This document shows, one piece after another, positions 1 through 9,360 of a stretch of 22,644 nt of DNA. Within the stretch, counting starts at the first letter, position 1. Every line of letters begins with the position of its first letter. This DNA comes from Trichomonas vaginalis G3. Taxonomy: Eukaryota > Parabasalia > Trichomonadida > Trichomonadidae. The position numbers were made by a program, and so were the translations under genes. The DNA lies in NCBI RefSeq assembly GCF_026262505.1, contig NW_026529272.1, forward strand, positions 1 through 22,644, written 5' to 3'. The notes below the pieces were generated by a model that was not told the origin of the DNA, did not search any database, and was given only the letters and a program-made list of their open reading frames with translations.

Positions 1-64
1 TTCCTGATTTAATGTATTCTACCAAAAACTTTTGTTTCATTGCTTCAGTGACTTTAGTCGTCAT
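1..64 (-). CDS. 5' part of an unidentified gene running off the left edge
   Basis: An ATG at 64-62 opens a frame of 21 codons that leaves the window still open, beginning MTTKVTEAMKQKF. The start is supported by an AT-rich leader with an AATAACGTTATT core 31-42 bases upstream. That core resembles the leaders of four other minus-strand genes here (starts 9270, 9972, 11250, 20782). Too little is visible to name a product. Confidence 0.5.
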   Translation of the reverse strand, partial: MTTKVTEAMKQKFLVEYIKSG

Positions 65-94
65 TTCAATCAAATAAAAATTTAATAAAATAAA

Positions 95-108
95 AATAAC
101 GTTATTTT
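95..108 (-). promoter_or_regulatory. Upstream AATAACGTTATT element of the left-edge gene
   Basis: A perfect 12-base palindrome, AATAACGTTATT, lies in an A/T-only leader 31-42 bases before the ATG at 64. Related cores (TAGCGTTATTTTT, TAACTTTATTTTT, TAAGGTTATTTTT) sit about 40-55 bases before four other minus-strand starts. It also abuts the 3' end of the neighbouring gene. Promoter function is inferred from recurrence only. Confidence 0.45.
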
Positions 109-109
109 T

Positions 110-564
110 TCAGTAAGGAAACGCAGGAGTTTTACGATTTATTTGAGGAGTAGGTTCTGGTTTAAATGTTGGAGTCGGTTTAGGAGTTGACTTTTGAACA
201 GGAGTTTGTACTTCCATAGGTTCAGGAGTCATTGAAGGTTTTGCTTGTGAAGGCGTTGGTTTTCGAAGGTGTTGGAGTTTGTTTAACTTCAGCTACTTCA
301 GTATTATTTAACATTTGCTTTATTTCTTTTCAACATCATAACTGCTCCTGCTGTAGCTAGCAAACCTAGTGGGAGACCATATCTTATATAAGGACTTGAC
401 CAAATGCTATTTTTGACAGGAGCTGGTGGAACACCTAACCTTGGTGAGACTGCTCTTTGCCATTGTGCAGCTCGTAAGAAATATTCAATAGGTGCTCCAT
501 AATCGTTTGGTAAAGTTTGTTTCATAGATGGTGAAGGTTCACGAGAGCTTGATGAAGAACTCAT
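110..564 (-). CDS. Small membrane-anchored protein with Pro/Thr-rich part (broken)
   Basis: I do not recognise the family. From the ATG at 564 the product begins with a Ser-rich stretch (MSSSSSSREPSP), followed by about 50 polar residues. It then has one clear hydrophobic segment, YGLPLGLLATAGAVMML, followed by basic residues, which would serve as a membrane anchor. Toward the 3' end, sequence at about 110-290 is strongly Pro/Thr/Lys-rich in coding style (PKPTPTFKPEPTP), suggesting a stiff extended tail. The gene looks broken, with about one or two breaks. It lies 38 bases downstream of the major capsid gene on the same strand, so a minor virion or membrane role is possible, but that rests on position only. 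Confidence 0.5.
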
Positions 565-601
565 TTATAAGCTTTAAAAATAAACGTTCATCCTTTATTC
601 C

Positions 602-2161
602 TCACTGTCGTCGTGCTAAGTTATAGTCGTCAATCTTATTATGGGATGCCTGACGCACCTGAATGGCAAAGCAACAATCCCTCATAAATCCAATAAGTGG
701 CTTTGGTACATTTTCAGTTGCTAGTTCAATAGGTCCTTTAACAGACAATTTGTATGTTATTGGAGCAGTAGATGTTTGACCTTGCTGGAAGCAAAAGTCC
801 ACTTCTGTTGGAAAACCACATAAGAAATGTGTGTTGTCATAGCTATCCCATTTATGTTCCACACTACCATCATCCACCAATGACCTCATAACATCTTCAT
901 TAAATCCTATCATATCATTGTTTGTATTGCAAGCGTTCGCAACCATTTCATAAAATACAGGTCCATATGATTTTTCAGGTTCTGCAGGCATATTTCCATA
1001 AGCTCCCATGGAAAGCTGAAGATATTTAAACTTAGGGTTCTCAAAATTAACATAATAGTTGTCTTTCTTTCTAAATAGTGCCCAAATACTTTTAACATTA
1101 ATAGGCGTATAAGCTGCTGTAAATGTTGCACTTGAACTATCTGTATTCTTTGAGAATGAACCGTCCATAGGAATCCAATCCATAACTTTAACAGGAAAAC
1201 ATAAAGCCTCGTTTGTATAATGTTCTACAAGTTCTGTATAAATGTTAGGGTCTAAAGAGAATGACTTTGGATGAATGAAACATTCATTAAAATCCATCTT
1301 TGTTCGAAATAGTTGCTGGGTTACAGTTGTAATAGTAACTGTTCCACTAGCTTCTACTGCCTTCGTTATCATAGTGAATGGTTCATTCCATGGAACAAAT
1401 TTATTTGTCGGTGGATTTGAATCTGAAGCAAATGCAACTTTAAGAGTTGGATTGAAAGCAATGATATCATTTACAGATATAGATGTGCATTGTAAGGCGT
1501 CGCTACTGAACTTTACTTTAAGCTGAATGTTTCCTGCAAAAGCTGGAATAAATCGAATAGCTTCTAATGGAAGGAATCTTCTAACAGGAATTCTTAAACG
1601 AAGCTTAAAATCAAATGATTTTCCTGCTGTAATTGGACCACTAACAATTTGTCCTGTTCTGCATGTTCCCGAATGACTCCATACATCTTCATGTCGAGTC
1701 TTTGAGAAAACATCTACTTTCTTTATTTGTTCGGTAGTTTGTGAGTTTGAAGTTATATATGCTTCTTCTCTTGCGTTGTCTTGAGAATATACGATACGAC
1801 CATTTGCAAGGATTTGATATCCAGCAACTGCATAGAAAGCGTCATCGAAACCAATCCAAAATCCTGGTGGGTTTGTTTTATTGGAACCTGAACCAATTTC
1901 TTTATCTGCAATAAATTGACCTTCCATTTTATACGTAATGAATGTATTGTAAAGGTCCAACATATTTTCACCAGGAGGTGAGAGATTGAATGTTACCCAT
2001 GTGTTATCTTTAGCAGTTCCAGGTTGTGATGGAATCTTTGCGTCAGAATATTTTCTATTAGTGTCACCAATTTGAACTGCATTGTCTATGATATCGAAAT
2101 ATGAGCGAATCTGATGAATATGCTCTGCTGGAGTAAATTCGTTTAGCTGTTCGTTCTGCAT
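602..2161 (-). CDS. Major capsid protein, double-jelly-roll type
   Basis: A whole 519-residue frame, about the usual length of Polinton and other double-jelly-roll major capsid proteins. Such proteins form the trimeric hexon-like shell units. The sequence alternates beta-rich stretches and has the region RIPVRRFLPLEAIRFIPAF followed by GNIQLKVKF near residues 190-220. I read this as the end of the first jelly roll, where capsid proteins of this class carry a similar 'P..PL..IPF..G.I.L.I.F' pattern. No signal peptide or membrane segment is seen. The ATG at 2161 is preceded by TATTTTTATCTGAA, and a near match (TATTTTTATCCGAA) precedes the gene starting at 2947. As the longest undamaged core frame, it supports recent activity of this copy. 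Fold assignment is from pattern recognition and should be tested by profile or structure search. Confidence 0.75.
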   Translation of the reverse strand: MQNEQLNEFTPAEHIHQIRSYFDIIDNAVQIGDTNRKYSDAKIPSQPGTAKDNTWVTFNLSPPGENMLDLYNTFITYKMEGQFIADKEIGSGSNKTNPPGFWIGFDDAFYAVAGYQILANGRIVYSQDNAREEAYITSNSQTTEQIKKVDVFSKTRHEDVWSHSGTCRTGQIVSGPITAGKSFDFKLRLRIPVRRFLPLEAIRFIPAFAGNIQLKVKFSSDALQCTSISVNDIIAFNPTLKVAFASDSNPPTNKFVPWNEPFTMITKAVEASGTVTITTVTQQLFRTKMDFNECFIHPKSFSLDPNIYTELVEHYTNEALCFPVKVMDWIPMDGSFSKNTDSSSATFTAAYTPINVKSIWALFRKKDNYYVNFENPKFKYLQLSMGAYGNMPAEPEKSYGPVFYEMVANACNTNNDMIGFNEDVMRSLVDDGSVEHKWDSYDNTHFLCGFPTEVDFCFQQGQTSTAPITYKLSVKGPIELATENVPKPLIGFMRDCCFAIQVRQASHNKIDDYNLARRQ

Positions 2162-2188
2162 GTATTTACTTCAGATAAAAATATCTAT

Positions 2189-2622
2189 TTACTTCATTAT
2201 TCTCACTCTTCTTCTTGGTATTCGTGGTGGAAGTTGTTTCTTGACATTTTCAATGAACTGTACATTCTCTTTTGTCTCAACTTCTTTCACTGGCGGGTCA
2301 GGGTTCTTTGACTCGGTTTGTTTTTCAATGAAATTCACGAACTTTGCAATAAGCTCTTGGTTCGTTATTGAAAGTACATCTGGCTTCTTTTCTTCTGTTC
2401 TATTGACTTTTCAGTTTGAACAGAAGGTTTTATATGGGCTTCGTGGACTTCACCCTTGCCATGCACCTTAATGTTGTCGCTCTCTGCATTCGCTAATGGA
2501 ACCTTTCTTTTTCTTACGTATATTTTACCATCTTTACTCTGACTTACGTAATAGAAAGGATGTTGTATTCCTCTTGCGTCATTTAATATAATAGACTCTC
2601 GCTCTGATTTTGACAAGCTCAT
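2189..2622 (-). CDS. Small basic protein of unknown function (broken)
   Basis: The ATG at 2622 opens a frame beginning MSLSKSERESIILNDARG with a short Tyr-rich and basic segment (FYYVSQSKDGKIYVRKRKVP). Coding-like sequence continues to about 2189, first acidic and Lys/Glu-rich and then ending in a strongly basic Pro/Arg tail (PPRIPRRRVRIMK). The gene appears broken, with about one break. It lies directly upstream of the major capsid gene on the same strand and starts divergently from the + gene at 2668, with only 45 bases between the starts. A nucleic-acid-binding or virion-core role is conceivable from charge and place, but no family is recognised. Confidence 0.5.
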
Positions 2623-2667
2623 TTTACATCGGTTAAAGTTTTAATTTAGTTTTTTATCTGCAGTCAA

Positions 2668-2922
2668 ATGACTCAGACAAGCCCTACGGACAAGACCCAA
2701 GGTGTCATAGATGTTGAAGCATTGAAGAAAGAAATTCGCGAGCAAATTTTATCCGAACTGAAGGAACAAAAACAAGAACAAAAGCCAGAGAGACCAAAGA
2801 GAAAACTTAGTGAAAAACAACTAGCTGCATTAGCTGCTGGAAGACAGAAGAACCCACGTTTGCTGGCGAAAAAAGCTAGAGAAGAAGCAAAAGCTAAAGA
2901 AGCTGAAGCAAAGAAAGAGTAA
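2668..2922 (+). CDS. Short Lys/Glu-rich coiled-coil protein
   Basis: A whole 84-residue frame from the ATG at 2668. After about 15 residues nearly all the sequence is charged and helical: ALKKEIREQILSELKEQ, a KPERPKRK hinge, then KLSEKQLAALAAG and a C-terminal AREEAKAKEAEAKK run. A coiled coil or basic helix is the simplest reading. Its start lies 45 bases from the divergent start at 2622, so they probably share a promoter region. It is followed after 24 bases by the minor-capsid-like gene. The family is not recognised; a DNA-condensing or assembly-linker role is guesswork. Confidence 0.6.
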   Translation: MTQTSPTDKTQGVIDVEALKKEIREQILSELKEQKQEQKPERPKRKLSEKQLAALAAGRQKNPRLLAKKAREEAKAKEAEAKKE

Positions 2923-2946
2923 ATGGTTTATTTTTATCCGAATTAA

Positions 2947-3805
2947 ATGTATAGACAAATACCTTTAACTGTTGCGTTCAGTAGTGAAAACCCTGACGTC
3001 AAAATAAAGGGGAACAGAGTAACGTTTAAGTTTCCAACAGACTGGATTGTGAACATAAATGAAGAGAAGTACATTGGCATAACATCTATGTATATAACAC
3101 GTGCTTTCAGAAAGGTTGACTTTATACTTCAAGTCGAGATAGAAAATGACGAACAGTCTTTAAGCGCCCAAAACATTCACATATACAAATACTTTAAAGA
3201 CGATACAACATTGCAACAATGTATGATTTCATTTAATGAGATGTTCGAGAAAAAGTTCAACATTGAAGTACAAACTTTACAGCCTTTACGTGAGTTTCTT
3301 GCACAACTGAAAGAAGAAGGTAGTCAGCCACAACTTATAGACTTTCATTATGAATTTAATGAAAATGAAGATGGAACTCATGACTGTCAATTCATTGTAT
3401 TCTCACCATTCAATGAAGTCGCTAAAAAGAAAGAAAATCCATTACGTATAAGATTTCAAATCTCCGAACCAAGTGATGATTTTAAGAATGTTTTCAATTA
3501 TGATGCAATGCTTCCGAGGAAAAATGAATTTTCAAAGATTGTAACACCTGGCATTTGGGATAGAAAGCAAGCAATACTTTACTCTAATATAGCCAAAGGC
3601 GTTGAAAATGAGTTCATTGGTCATACAAGAACTTCACCACTTCCTAACCCTAAATACTATAAATTAACTGGCTTCAATCGTGAGTTTTGGATAGACATGT
3701 TACTCCACTCATGACCATAAATGTCCAGTGTTCTTGCCTCCAGATGGGAAGGACTGTCTCTACATTGAAGCACAACTCTTAAACTCTACCATCGCAGTAT
3801 TGTAA
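2947..3805 (+). CDS. Candidate minor capsid (penton-like) protein, copy 1 (broken)
   Basis: The ATG at 2947 follows TATTTTTATCCGAA, nearly the same leader motif as the major capsid gene. The product is beta-rich and contains TFKFPTDWIVNINEEKYIGI near its start, and NPKYYKLTGFNREFWIDM and LPPDGKDCLYIEAQLL near its end. The same three blocks occur in the same order in the gene at 18564-19445 (YEYPRHWVEYVGGEKAIEI; SPPKHYSITNFVSKFNIRL; LPKDGKDGLIIEMILI). The two are therefore diverged paralogues. Size and beta content fit single-jelly-roll minor capsid proteins of Polintons, but the function is inferred. About one break is present near the 3' end. Confidence 0.55.
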
Positions 3806-6800
3806 AATCTACGCTAGCTTTATTTTTATCACGAATGACCTCATTGCTGACAAAAATAAATGACCTCAGAACTTCAACTTACGAATAAAGCTTGTTTTAG
3901 TCGTTATTGAAAAGTTGAACTTTTCAGCAAAGCAAGGTTGACATGACTTACATAAGTCGAATGCAATCTCTTGACCATCATGAAGTGCTTTGTAAAGTTT
4001 CATTAAACTGAACTCAGAGTCTTTGTCATATGTTCCAACAGGTATGTGAATGTTCTTATCTTCATTGTAATAGCATTGTATAGCTTCAGGAAACATTTCA
4101 TTAGCGGTTAAAGCAATAACATCTTGCTTCACGCCTTTCATTCTGCAGTGAAATGCAACTTCATTTAAATCGTTAGTGAGTAAGTCTATGTAGGTCTTCT
4201 TTCCACAGAAAATACTTTTATAAGCTAAACTTTGTTTTCCAGGTGTTATTTCTGCAAAGTCGCTATGAAATTGACCAAGGTTCTTTCCTATAAGTTCGCG
4301 ACCATATCTCTTCTTAAACTCTGCTGCAAGCTTTGGGATGTCTTCATTATATAAGTGCATACTGTCGGTATCCTGGTAAAAGATTTGAAGTCCCATGTCC
4401 TCTGCAGTACAGAATACTTCATTCATAATACGTTTTGACATAGACAGAATATTAACACCAAGTGGACAGAAGTTAAAGTGTCTGCAAATGCTTTTCGTTA
4501 GCTTGAAAATAGTTTTATCTGAACCATCCAAACCTTCGAACTTCACTATATGGTTGTAATTTCTTATAGCATATCTTATAGCATCTTTGTCATCTACTAT
4601 GGTTATTTTTGACTCAATAGGAGATAGAATAGTTTTGCCATAAATGCTGTTCAGAATGAGTTTTATAATTTCTTGTAAGGGGTTTCTTCTTTCTTATACT
4701 TTAACCTTAACTCAAACAACTTCTTTACTTCATCTCTTATTCTCATATCTCTGTTTCCATCGTAATAGTATCCTTGCAACACTTCACATTTGACACCTTG
4801 ATATTTTATGAGGTCTTGTAATGTTATATGGTCAACATACATGAGACAGCAAGTGTTTGAACTTCTTGGAACGTTAAGTTCTGGATTTAGTTCAGGGTCG
4901 CAAACTATTAAATGAAAGTGTCTGGGTATACCAATCTCTGTTATCTTAATGAGAACAAAGAAGCCAGACATAAACTTTTCACCAATGGGTTCCTTTTGGT
5001 CGTCATCGAATAAATGTCTCATGAGATACTCTGTGCTTAACATTTCTTCCTTCAATACTTTTGGAATACCTTCTAAAGTATAAAGTCTTGCTATAGCTGA
5101 AGGATATAATGAAACAGTGTCGAAGTCAGCAATGAGTTTCTTTTTGCTCTTTTGTTTCATGTTATCTGACAACATACATCTTCCACCTTGAATGCATCTC
5201 GAAATAAATTCTCTTGGTTTATTTGAGAGGTCATAAAGATTTCCATTCGGGAAGTATACTCTGTTCTCAAACAATTTGTTAGCAATAGAACAAATACTAA
5301 CGTAGTCATAAACGTTTAAATCAAACTCTTTCAATAAGTCATTGCGGAACTTTACAAAACCTTCTCTTAAAATTCTTACATCTTGTTTGCAGTAAAACGT
5401 GCTATATTTTTCTAAGTCGAAGTGGTTTTCATCTATTCTGCAACCTTTGATGGAATCTATGTTCTTCATAAATGTATCTGCATCATGGATAAACTTACAT
5501 GCTTCAGAAATGACACCAGTTCTGTTGTCATTTGCTAACAAAACACTGCTGTAGTAGTTATATGGAAATACTTCTTTCGGTCCTGTTTGTAAGTTAAACA
5601 TAGCAGGAAATAGTTTAAGCTTCTTATTTATAACACTGTAAGAGTCTTTTATAATAATTGCCCGTCCTTTATATAAACCAGTTATTTGCATTGTTCGTGA
5701 ACCTTTAATGATGGGAGTTCCTTTCACTTCTGTCATGTGTCTTAAGATGAAGTTTATGTCATAACTGAGGTTATGGAAATATATTAAACTCTTGTCAGGA
5801 AGTCTTTCCAAAAATTCTGTTGCACAGTTTTGACCCCAAATACTTTCACTAACTGAACCATCTTCACTGTCATAACAGATGTTAAAAGCTTTATGAAAGC
5901 CATCCGTACTACACTCAAAGTCAGCAAAGAAAACGTGCTCAGGTATGAACTTACATTTAGCTTTATTTACTTCTTTTGACTCTGCTTTCTTCTTCAGTTG
6001 TACACAATACTTTGGAGCATATGTCAAATCTTTAAATGGTGCAAGGTTCTGTTTATATAAGTCAGTCGTATATGTGAAAAGTTCTCCATAAGAAATAGGT
6101 TCAAAATATTTGCACTCCCACAATGTTTTCATAACATCCCATAGCGGTGTGTTCTATCATAACGAACTACATATTTATCTTCTCTCTTTGTATAATTTCA
6201 TCTGTTTTCAATGTTCATTCCACCACACTCCTTCAAGATTTCTATATAGTTTCGAATGAAATATGTTGTCATTGGAAGTCTTTCATTTAGCATGTAGTGG
6301 TCTTCAACAAGAAGTAAGTCAATAGTTCAACAGTTTCACATTCTTTTGGTATGTATCTCTTTATTTCATTATGTCTTGAGTCATTGAATAACCAATGGTA
6401 ACATTAAATGCTATACCTGTTGCGTCAGAAATTTCTTGTACTTTACTTTGAGGAAAGTCTCTAACACGAATGACTTCTCTCATGTGGTCAATAGTTTCTT
6501 CATTTACTCCAGCCTGAATGCAAGCATAAACGAAACAATTGTCCTCTGTCATAAGTGTTGCAGTTCTTTTGTTCAGTTCATTGAAGATTTGGTAGCGTTC
6601 AAGATTTATAGGTAATGTGCAAAGATACTTCCAGAACTGACCGCTTCTCTTCTTATAAAACTTCTTTTCACCATTATCTTTCCAAAAGCTTTCTATAAGT
6701 GCTGGGTTTCCTGTTTGCTTAAGAGCTTCCAAAATGGCTTTCTGGTCATTTGTCAGTGTGCTTTCATCTCTATATGGTCTCTTTTTTGGTTTGCCTTTCT

Positions 6801-7319
6801 TTACATCTGACATCGTTAAGCCTTCATATTCTGTTAAATCATACATCTTTATTTCGGTAAGATTCTTTATGTTTGTCAAGAAGAAGTCATAGTGCATTTC
6901 AACAATACCTGCAGCATTTGCTTCTATCTCTGATATAAAGTTCTCCTTCAAGAGCTGATGTAGTAATGTTCCAATATTATTGAGGTTTAACGTAGAACAT
7001 TCATACTTCCACCAAGTTTATAACATACCATTCCATCTCTGTTGTGAGTTTATTTTAATTTTCTCTAAGAGTCTCATGAAAACCTTACCGAAATGTTTGT
7101 GTAAATATTCTCTGTTTGGTTCATCTAAAGCTTCGATGTTAAAGTCAATGAGTCTATTGCCTGACTTCACATTTCTCTTCCTATTCTCTTCATCTTTCTT
7201 TAACCATCTCTCACCTTCTTTTGGTTTGTCGTCAATGGAACGAATGACATTATTAGCTTTGCGAACTTGTTCTATAGCACTTTTAAACATCTCTCTTCTC
7301 TGTTGTTTCAGTGTGTCAT

Positions 7320-7545
7320 CTCTCTTTCGTGTTTCACCAACGTTTGCATTTGTTATGTCAAACATTTCTCTTCTTACTTCATGTGGTACAGCTCTTCTTG
7401 TTTCACCAACGTTTGCATTTGTTATGTCAAACATCTCTTGACGAACGTCATGTGAAAGAGCTTTACGAGTATGACCAACGTTTGCATTTGTTATGTCAAA
7501 CATTTCTCTTCTTACTTCATGAGGTATTGAACGTCTATGATATAA
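7320..7545 (-). repeat. 69-base tandem repeat (23 residues, three copies) in the polymerase N-terminal region
   Basis: The word CCAACGTTTGCATTTGTTAT occurs at 7337, 7406 and 7475, exactly 69 bases apart. On the coding strand each unit encodes a variant of REMFDITNANVGETR followed by a PHEV-like link. The 69-base period is a multiple of three, so copy number can vary without shifting frame. Copies differ at a few bases, so the array is not brand new. Function is unknown; it lies between the SAP-like start and the Lys-rich linker. Confidence 0.9.
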
Positions 7546-7583
7546 GTCAATAGCAACGTCATTTAAAGGAAATGCTCTTGCAT

Positions 7584-7609
7584 GGACTTCGTCCTCGCCG
7601 CGTTGCGGC
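7584..7609. repeat. GC-rich double hairpin element 'a', inside the polymerase N-terminal coding region
   Basis: Two perfect hairpins lie two bases apart: GGAC-TTC-GTCC (7584-7594) and GCCGC-GTT-GCGGC (7597-7609). They are preceded by CAT and followed by TTTATGAA. Surrounding DNA is strongly AT-rich. The element at 15000-15025 has the same flanks, layout and reading frame but different stem bases. On the coding strand it contributes residues around FIKPQRGEDEVH. Confidence 0.8.
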
Positions 7610-7864
7610 TTTATGAACTCATGAATTCTATCATAAGTTATTTCACCATTATAGTCATTGAGGATGTCAGCGAGTGCCTTTTTGTTTGTTGTGTAATGCT
7701 TTGCAACATCTATATTAGCTTCTGTAAGAAGTTGTTTTATTTCCGAGTGTTCTAACTTAGACAACTTCCGATACATCTTTAGTAGGAAATAAAAAAATAT
7801 TTTTGAAAAAATTAGATTAGATTTTTTAAGTTATTTTTCAAAATAATTTAATATTTTTATTTTA

Positions 7865-8338
7865 ATGAAACACATGCAAGATTGCAAGTTCTTTCATACA
7901 ATGCTCTTCGCTACTGTCATCAAGAATGAGTTCAATAATGCTTCAAACGTCAATGTTATCTTTAACAAGAAGTTTGTGAAAGAATCTAAGTTTGGTCAGT
8001 ATGTCAGACCATTAGCTATTGTCATTGACCGCAAACGTTATACTTCACAAGAGTTAGCAGTAGTTTGAAACAAAAGGGTTTCTTCGTGAATGTCAAAGAT
8101 ACTCATTATACTATTATAAAGAACTCCAACATTGACTTCTTCAGTATTGCTATGAATCTTTCCGAACAGAAAGAATATAAGAAGGGTGAAACAAATGTGA
8201 AATATTATTCTTCATCTCTGAAAACAATAACGAACAAAGATGTTATAACAAAAGTTCTTACCAAAGGTTGAAGAAGCTTCTATTGACATTGACGAAGGAA
8301 GTGAAATGGTTGAAGAAATTGACCCTGACGTCATTTAA
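7865..8338 (+). CDS. Unidentified small gene with acidic end (broken)
   Basis: The ATG at 7865 follows the A/T leader AATATTTTTATTTTA, 88 bases from the divergent polymerase start. The first part encodes a mixed beta/helix protein (MKHMQDCKFFHTMLF, then NVNVIFNKKFVKESKFGQY). Coding-like sequence continues with SNIDFFSIAMNLSEQ and ends in an acidic stretch (MVEEIDPDVI) near 8338. No family is recognised. It appears broken, with about two breaks. It converges with the KilA-N gene, and the structured block at 8339-8400 lies between the two 3' ends. An accessory role can only be guessed. Confidence 0.45.
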
Positions 8339-8400
8339 GCAAAAATATATTTTTGGTGAAGAGGTGAGATTTCACCTGTTTTTTCACCTCATTCTCTCTT
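8339..8400. repeat. Structured intergenic block E (GGTGA/TCACC type)
   Basis: GCAAAAATATATTTT leads into GGTGA, the palindrome AGGTGA-GATT-TCACCT (8362-8377), and then a further TCACC word. The layout of lead-in, word, central palindrome and repeated complementary word is the same as in the block at 10059-10130, although the word itself differs. It lies between two convergent gene ends, which suits a 3'-end or termination role. That role is inference. Confidence 0.6.
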
Positions 8401-8440
8401 CGTTAATGTTGTCGTGACTTCTTCGTTAATGTTGTCGTGA
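8398..8440. repeat. Two-copy 23-base tandem repeat
   Basis: CTTCGTTAATGTTGTCGTGA occurs at 8398-8417 and again, identically, at 8421-8440, just past the stop end of the KilA-N gene. The perfect identity suggests a recent duplication. No function is evident. Confidence 0.85.
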
Positions 8441-8442
8441 CT

Positions 8443-9270
8443 TCATTCTTCCTCTTTGAAGTTATCGAAATATTCTGTTATTTTTTCCTTCAGTAATGTT
8501 AAGTCTTCTTTGAATGTAAGTATTGTGCAACCTTTGATGTCATAGTGTGTTTGAGGAAGAGTATTTTTGACAATTTCCTTTATTTGCTCATTCGGTGTCA
8601 TTGAAATCGGTAAGTTTTCACGATAGAACCAGTTTCTGTCAGATTTATATATTTTAGCAAGGTCATAAAAGCTTTTGTTGTTTCTTCTGACTAAATGCAA
8701 CATAACCATATCTTTATCTTCTTCTTTCTCCAATCTTCAGTATATATCATATACTTATAACTCTTTTCCTTTCCTTTTGGTACCGAACGTGGTATTCTTT
8801 TCTGTATGCTTTTGTCTTTGGATTCAATGACTTCATCTTTTTGCTTGAAGTTTCTTTTCCATCTCTCCACGTTCTGCTTTATATAGTTCATCTAACATCA
8901 TGAAAATATAACAAGCATAACGAGGTGAAGCCCACATTGCTACAGCATTTACTAAAAGTCTATGAACATAATAACCTTTCAAACCAGGAGCCAAATTCTT
9001 GCGATTTTCGTACGGAATCTCTTCCCTCGGTTTTCCGAGGGAAGCAATCATATGAGGAAATTCTTCTAAAAGTTCTTTTGCCTGTTGGTTTTCAAACCAA
9101 TGATATGCTTGCTTTGTAGACTGAAGAGCATTCATTATACTTTGCATTTGGTACATGTCATCTTTGACTGAACGAATAAGACGTAACTGTTTGTTATACT
9201 GTATGTACTCGTATTCTTCATTTATGGCTTCATGAACGATAGCAATTGTTGTGTTCTCTGTTGTTGACAT
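8443..9270 (-). CDS. KilA-N domain DNA-binding protein (broken)
   Basis: KilA-N domains bind DNA and are common in large DNA viruses, phages and Polinton-like elements. The ATG at 9270 opens MSTTENTTIAIVHEAI. The domain core follows: AYHWFENQQAKELLEEF, then GYYVHRLLVNAVAMWAS and a helix ending in MMLDELYKAERGEME. A coiled, basic linker and a C-terminal domain with MLHLVRRNNKSFYDL and DRNWFYRENLP follow; such C-terminal domains accompany KilA-N in several viruses. I chose this start rather than upstream in-frame codons because it follows the conserved TTTGTATGTAAAGA leader shared with the genes starting at 9972 and 11250. The gene appears broken, with about two breaks. A regulatory role in the element's gene expression is inferred. 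Confidence 0.78.
9021..9044. repeat. GC-rich hairpin element 'e' inside the KilA-N coding region
   Basis: CTTCCCTCGG (9021-9030), loop TTTT, then CCGAGGGAAG (9035-9044): a perfect 10-base stem with a 4-base loop, in AT-rich surroundings. On the coding strand it encodes part of ASLGKPREEI, keeping the frame open through it. It resembles the other GC-rich hairpins at 7584, 15000, 16489 and 20180 but has a single arm pair. Confidence 0.7.
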
Positions 9271-9308
9271 ATCTGTCTTTACATACAAAATAAAAAAATA
9301 AATAAAAA

Positions 9309-9328
9309 TAAAACTAACTTTATTTTTT
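9309..9328 (-). promoter_or_regulatory. Conserved upstream element of the KilA-N gene
   Basis: On the + strand the leader reads TTACATACAAAATAAAAAAA, then ACTAACTTTATTTTTT, ending about 40-55 bases before the ATG at 9270. It is nearly identical over roughly 60 bases to the leader of the neighbouring gene starting at 9972. That is a stronger match than the two proteins show. A shared promoter and 5' leader is the simplest reading. Confidence 0.6.
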
Positions 9329-9360
9329 CTATCTTTCACAAAAGACCAAAAATAAACGCT

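Larger units (their letters stand above)
3866..7776 (-). pseudogene. Protein-primed family B DNA polymerase, Polinton type (broken)
   Basis: This enzyme replicates the element's linear DNA by protein priming. In gene order the sequence shows an SAP/HeH-like N-terminus (LEHSEIKQLLTEANIDV), a 23-residue tandem repeat, a Lys-rich linker and a region with DNCFVYACIQAG. The 3'-5' exonuclease motifs follow: I (FFADFECSTDG), II (YFHNLSYDINF) and III (YCKQDVRIL). The polymerase motifs are A (ADFDTVSLYPSA) and C (YQDTDSMHLY). The span of about 3.9 kb would match a polymerase of some 1300 residues, usual for Trichomonas Mavericks. The start at 7776 is divergent from the + gene at 7865. The gene is broken, with several (about four or five) breaks, while all catalytic motifs remain readable. 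It ends 60 bases from the convergent gene at 2947-3805. Identity is firm. Confidence 0.93.

Noticed and set aside
2160-2471. Plus-strand 103-residue frame with hydrophobic runs
   Set aside because: It is antisense to the basic minus-strand gene at 2189-2622, and its composition mirrors that gene's codons.
7267-7553. Plus-strand frames with repeated Cys/Phe/His peptides across 7267-7553
   Set aside because: They are antisense shadows of the 69-base tandem repeat in the polymerase gene.
9271-9339. N-terminal extension of the KilA-N frame with a hydrophobic run (FIFIYFFILYV)
   Set aside because: It is translation of the A/T leader upstream of the ATG at 9270. The same leader precedes the 9972 gene, and the extension lacks a good start, so it is not a signal peptide.
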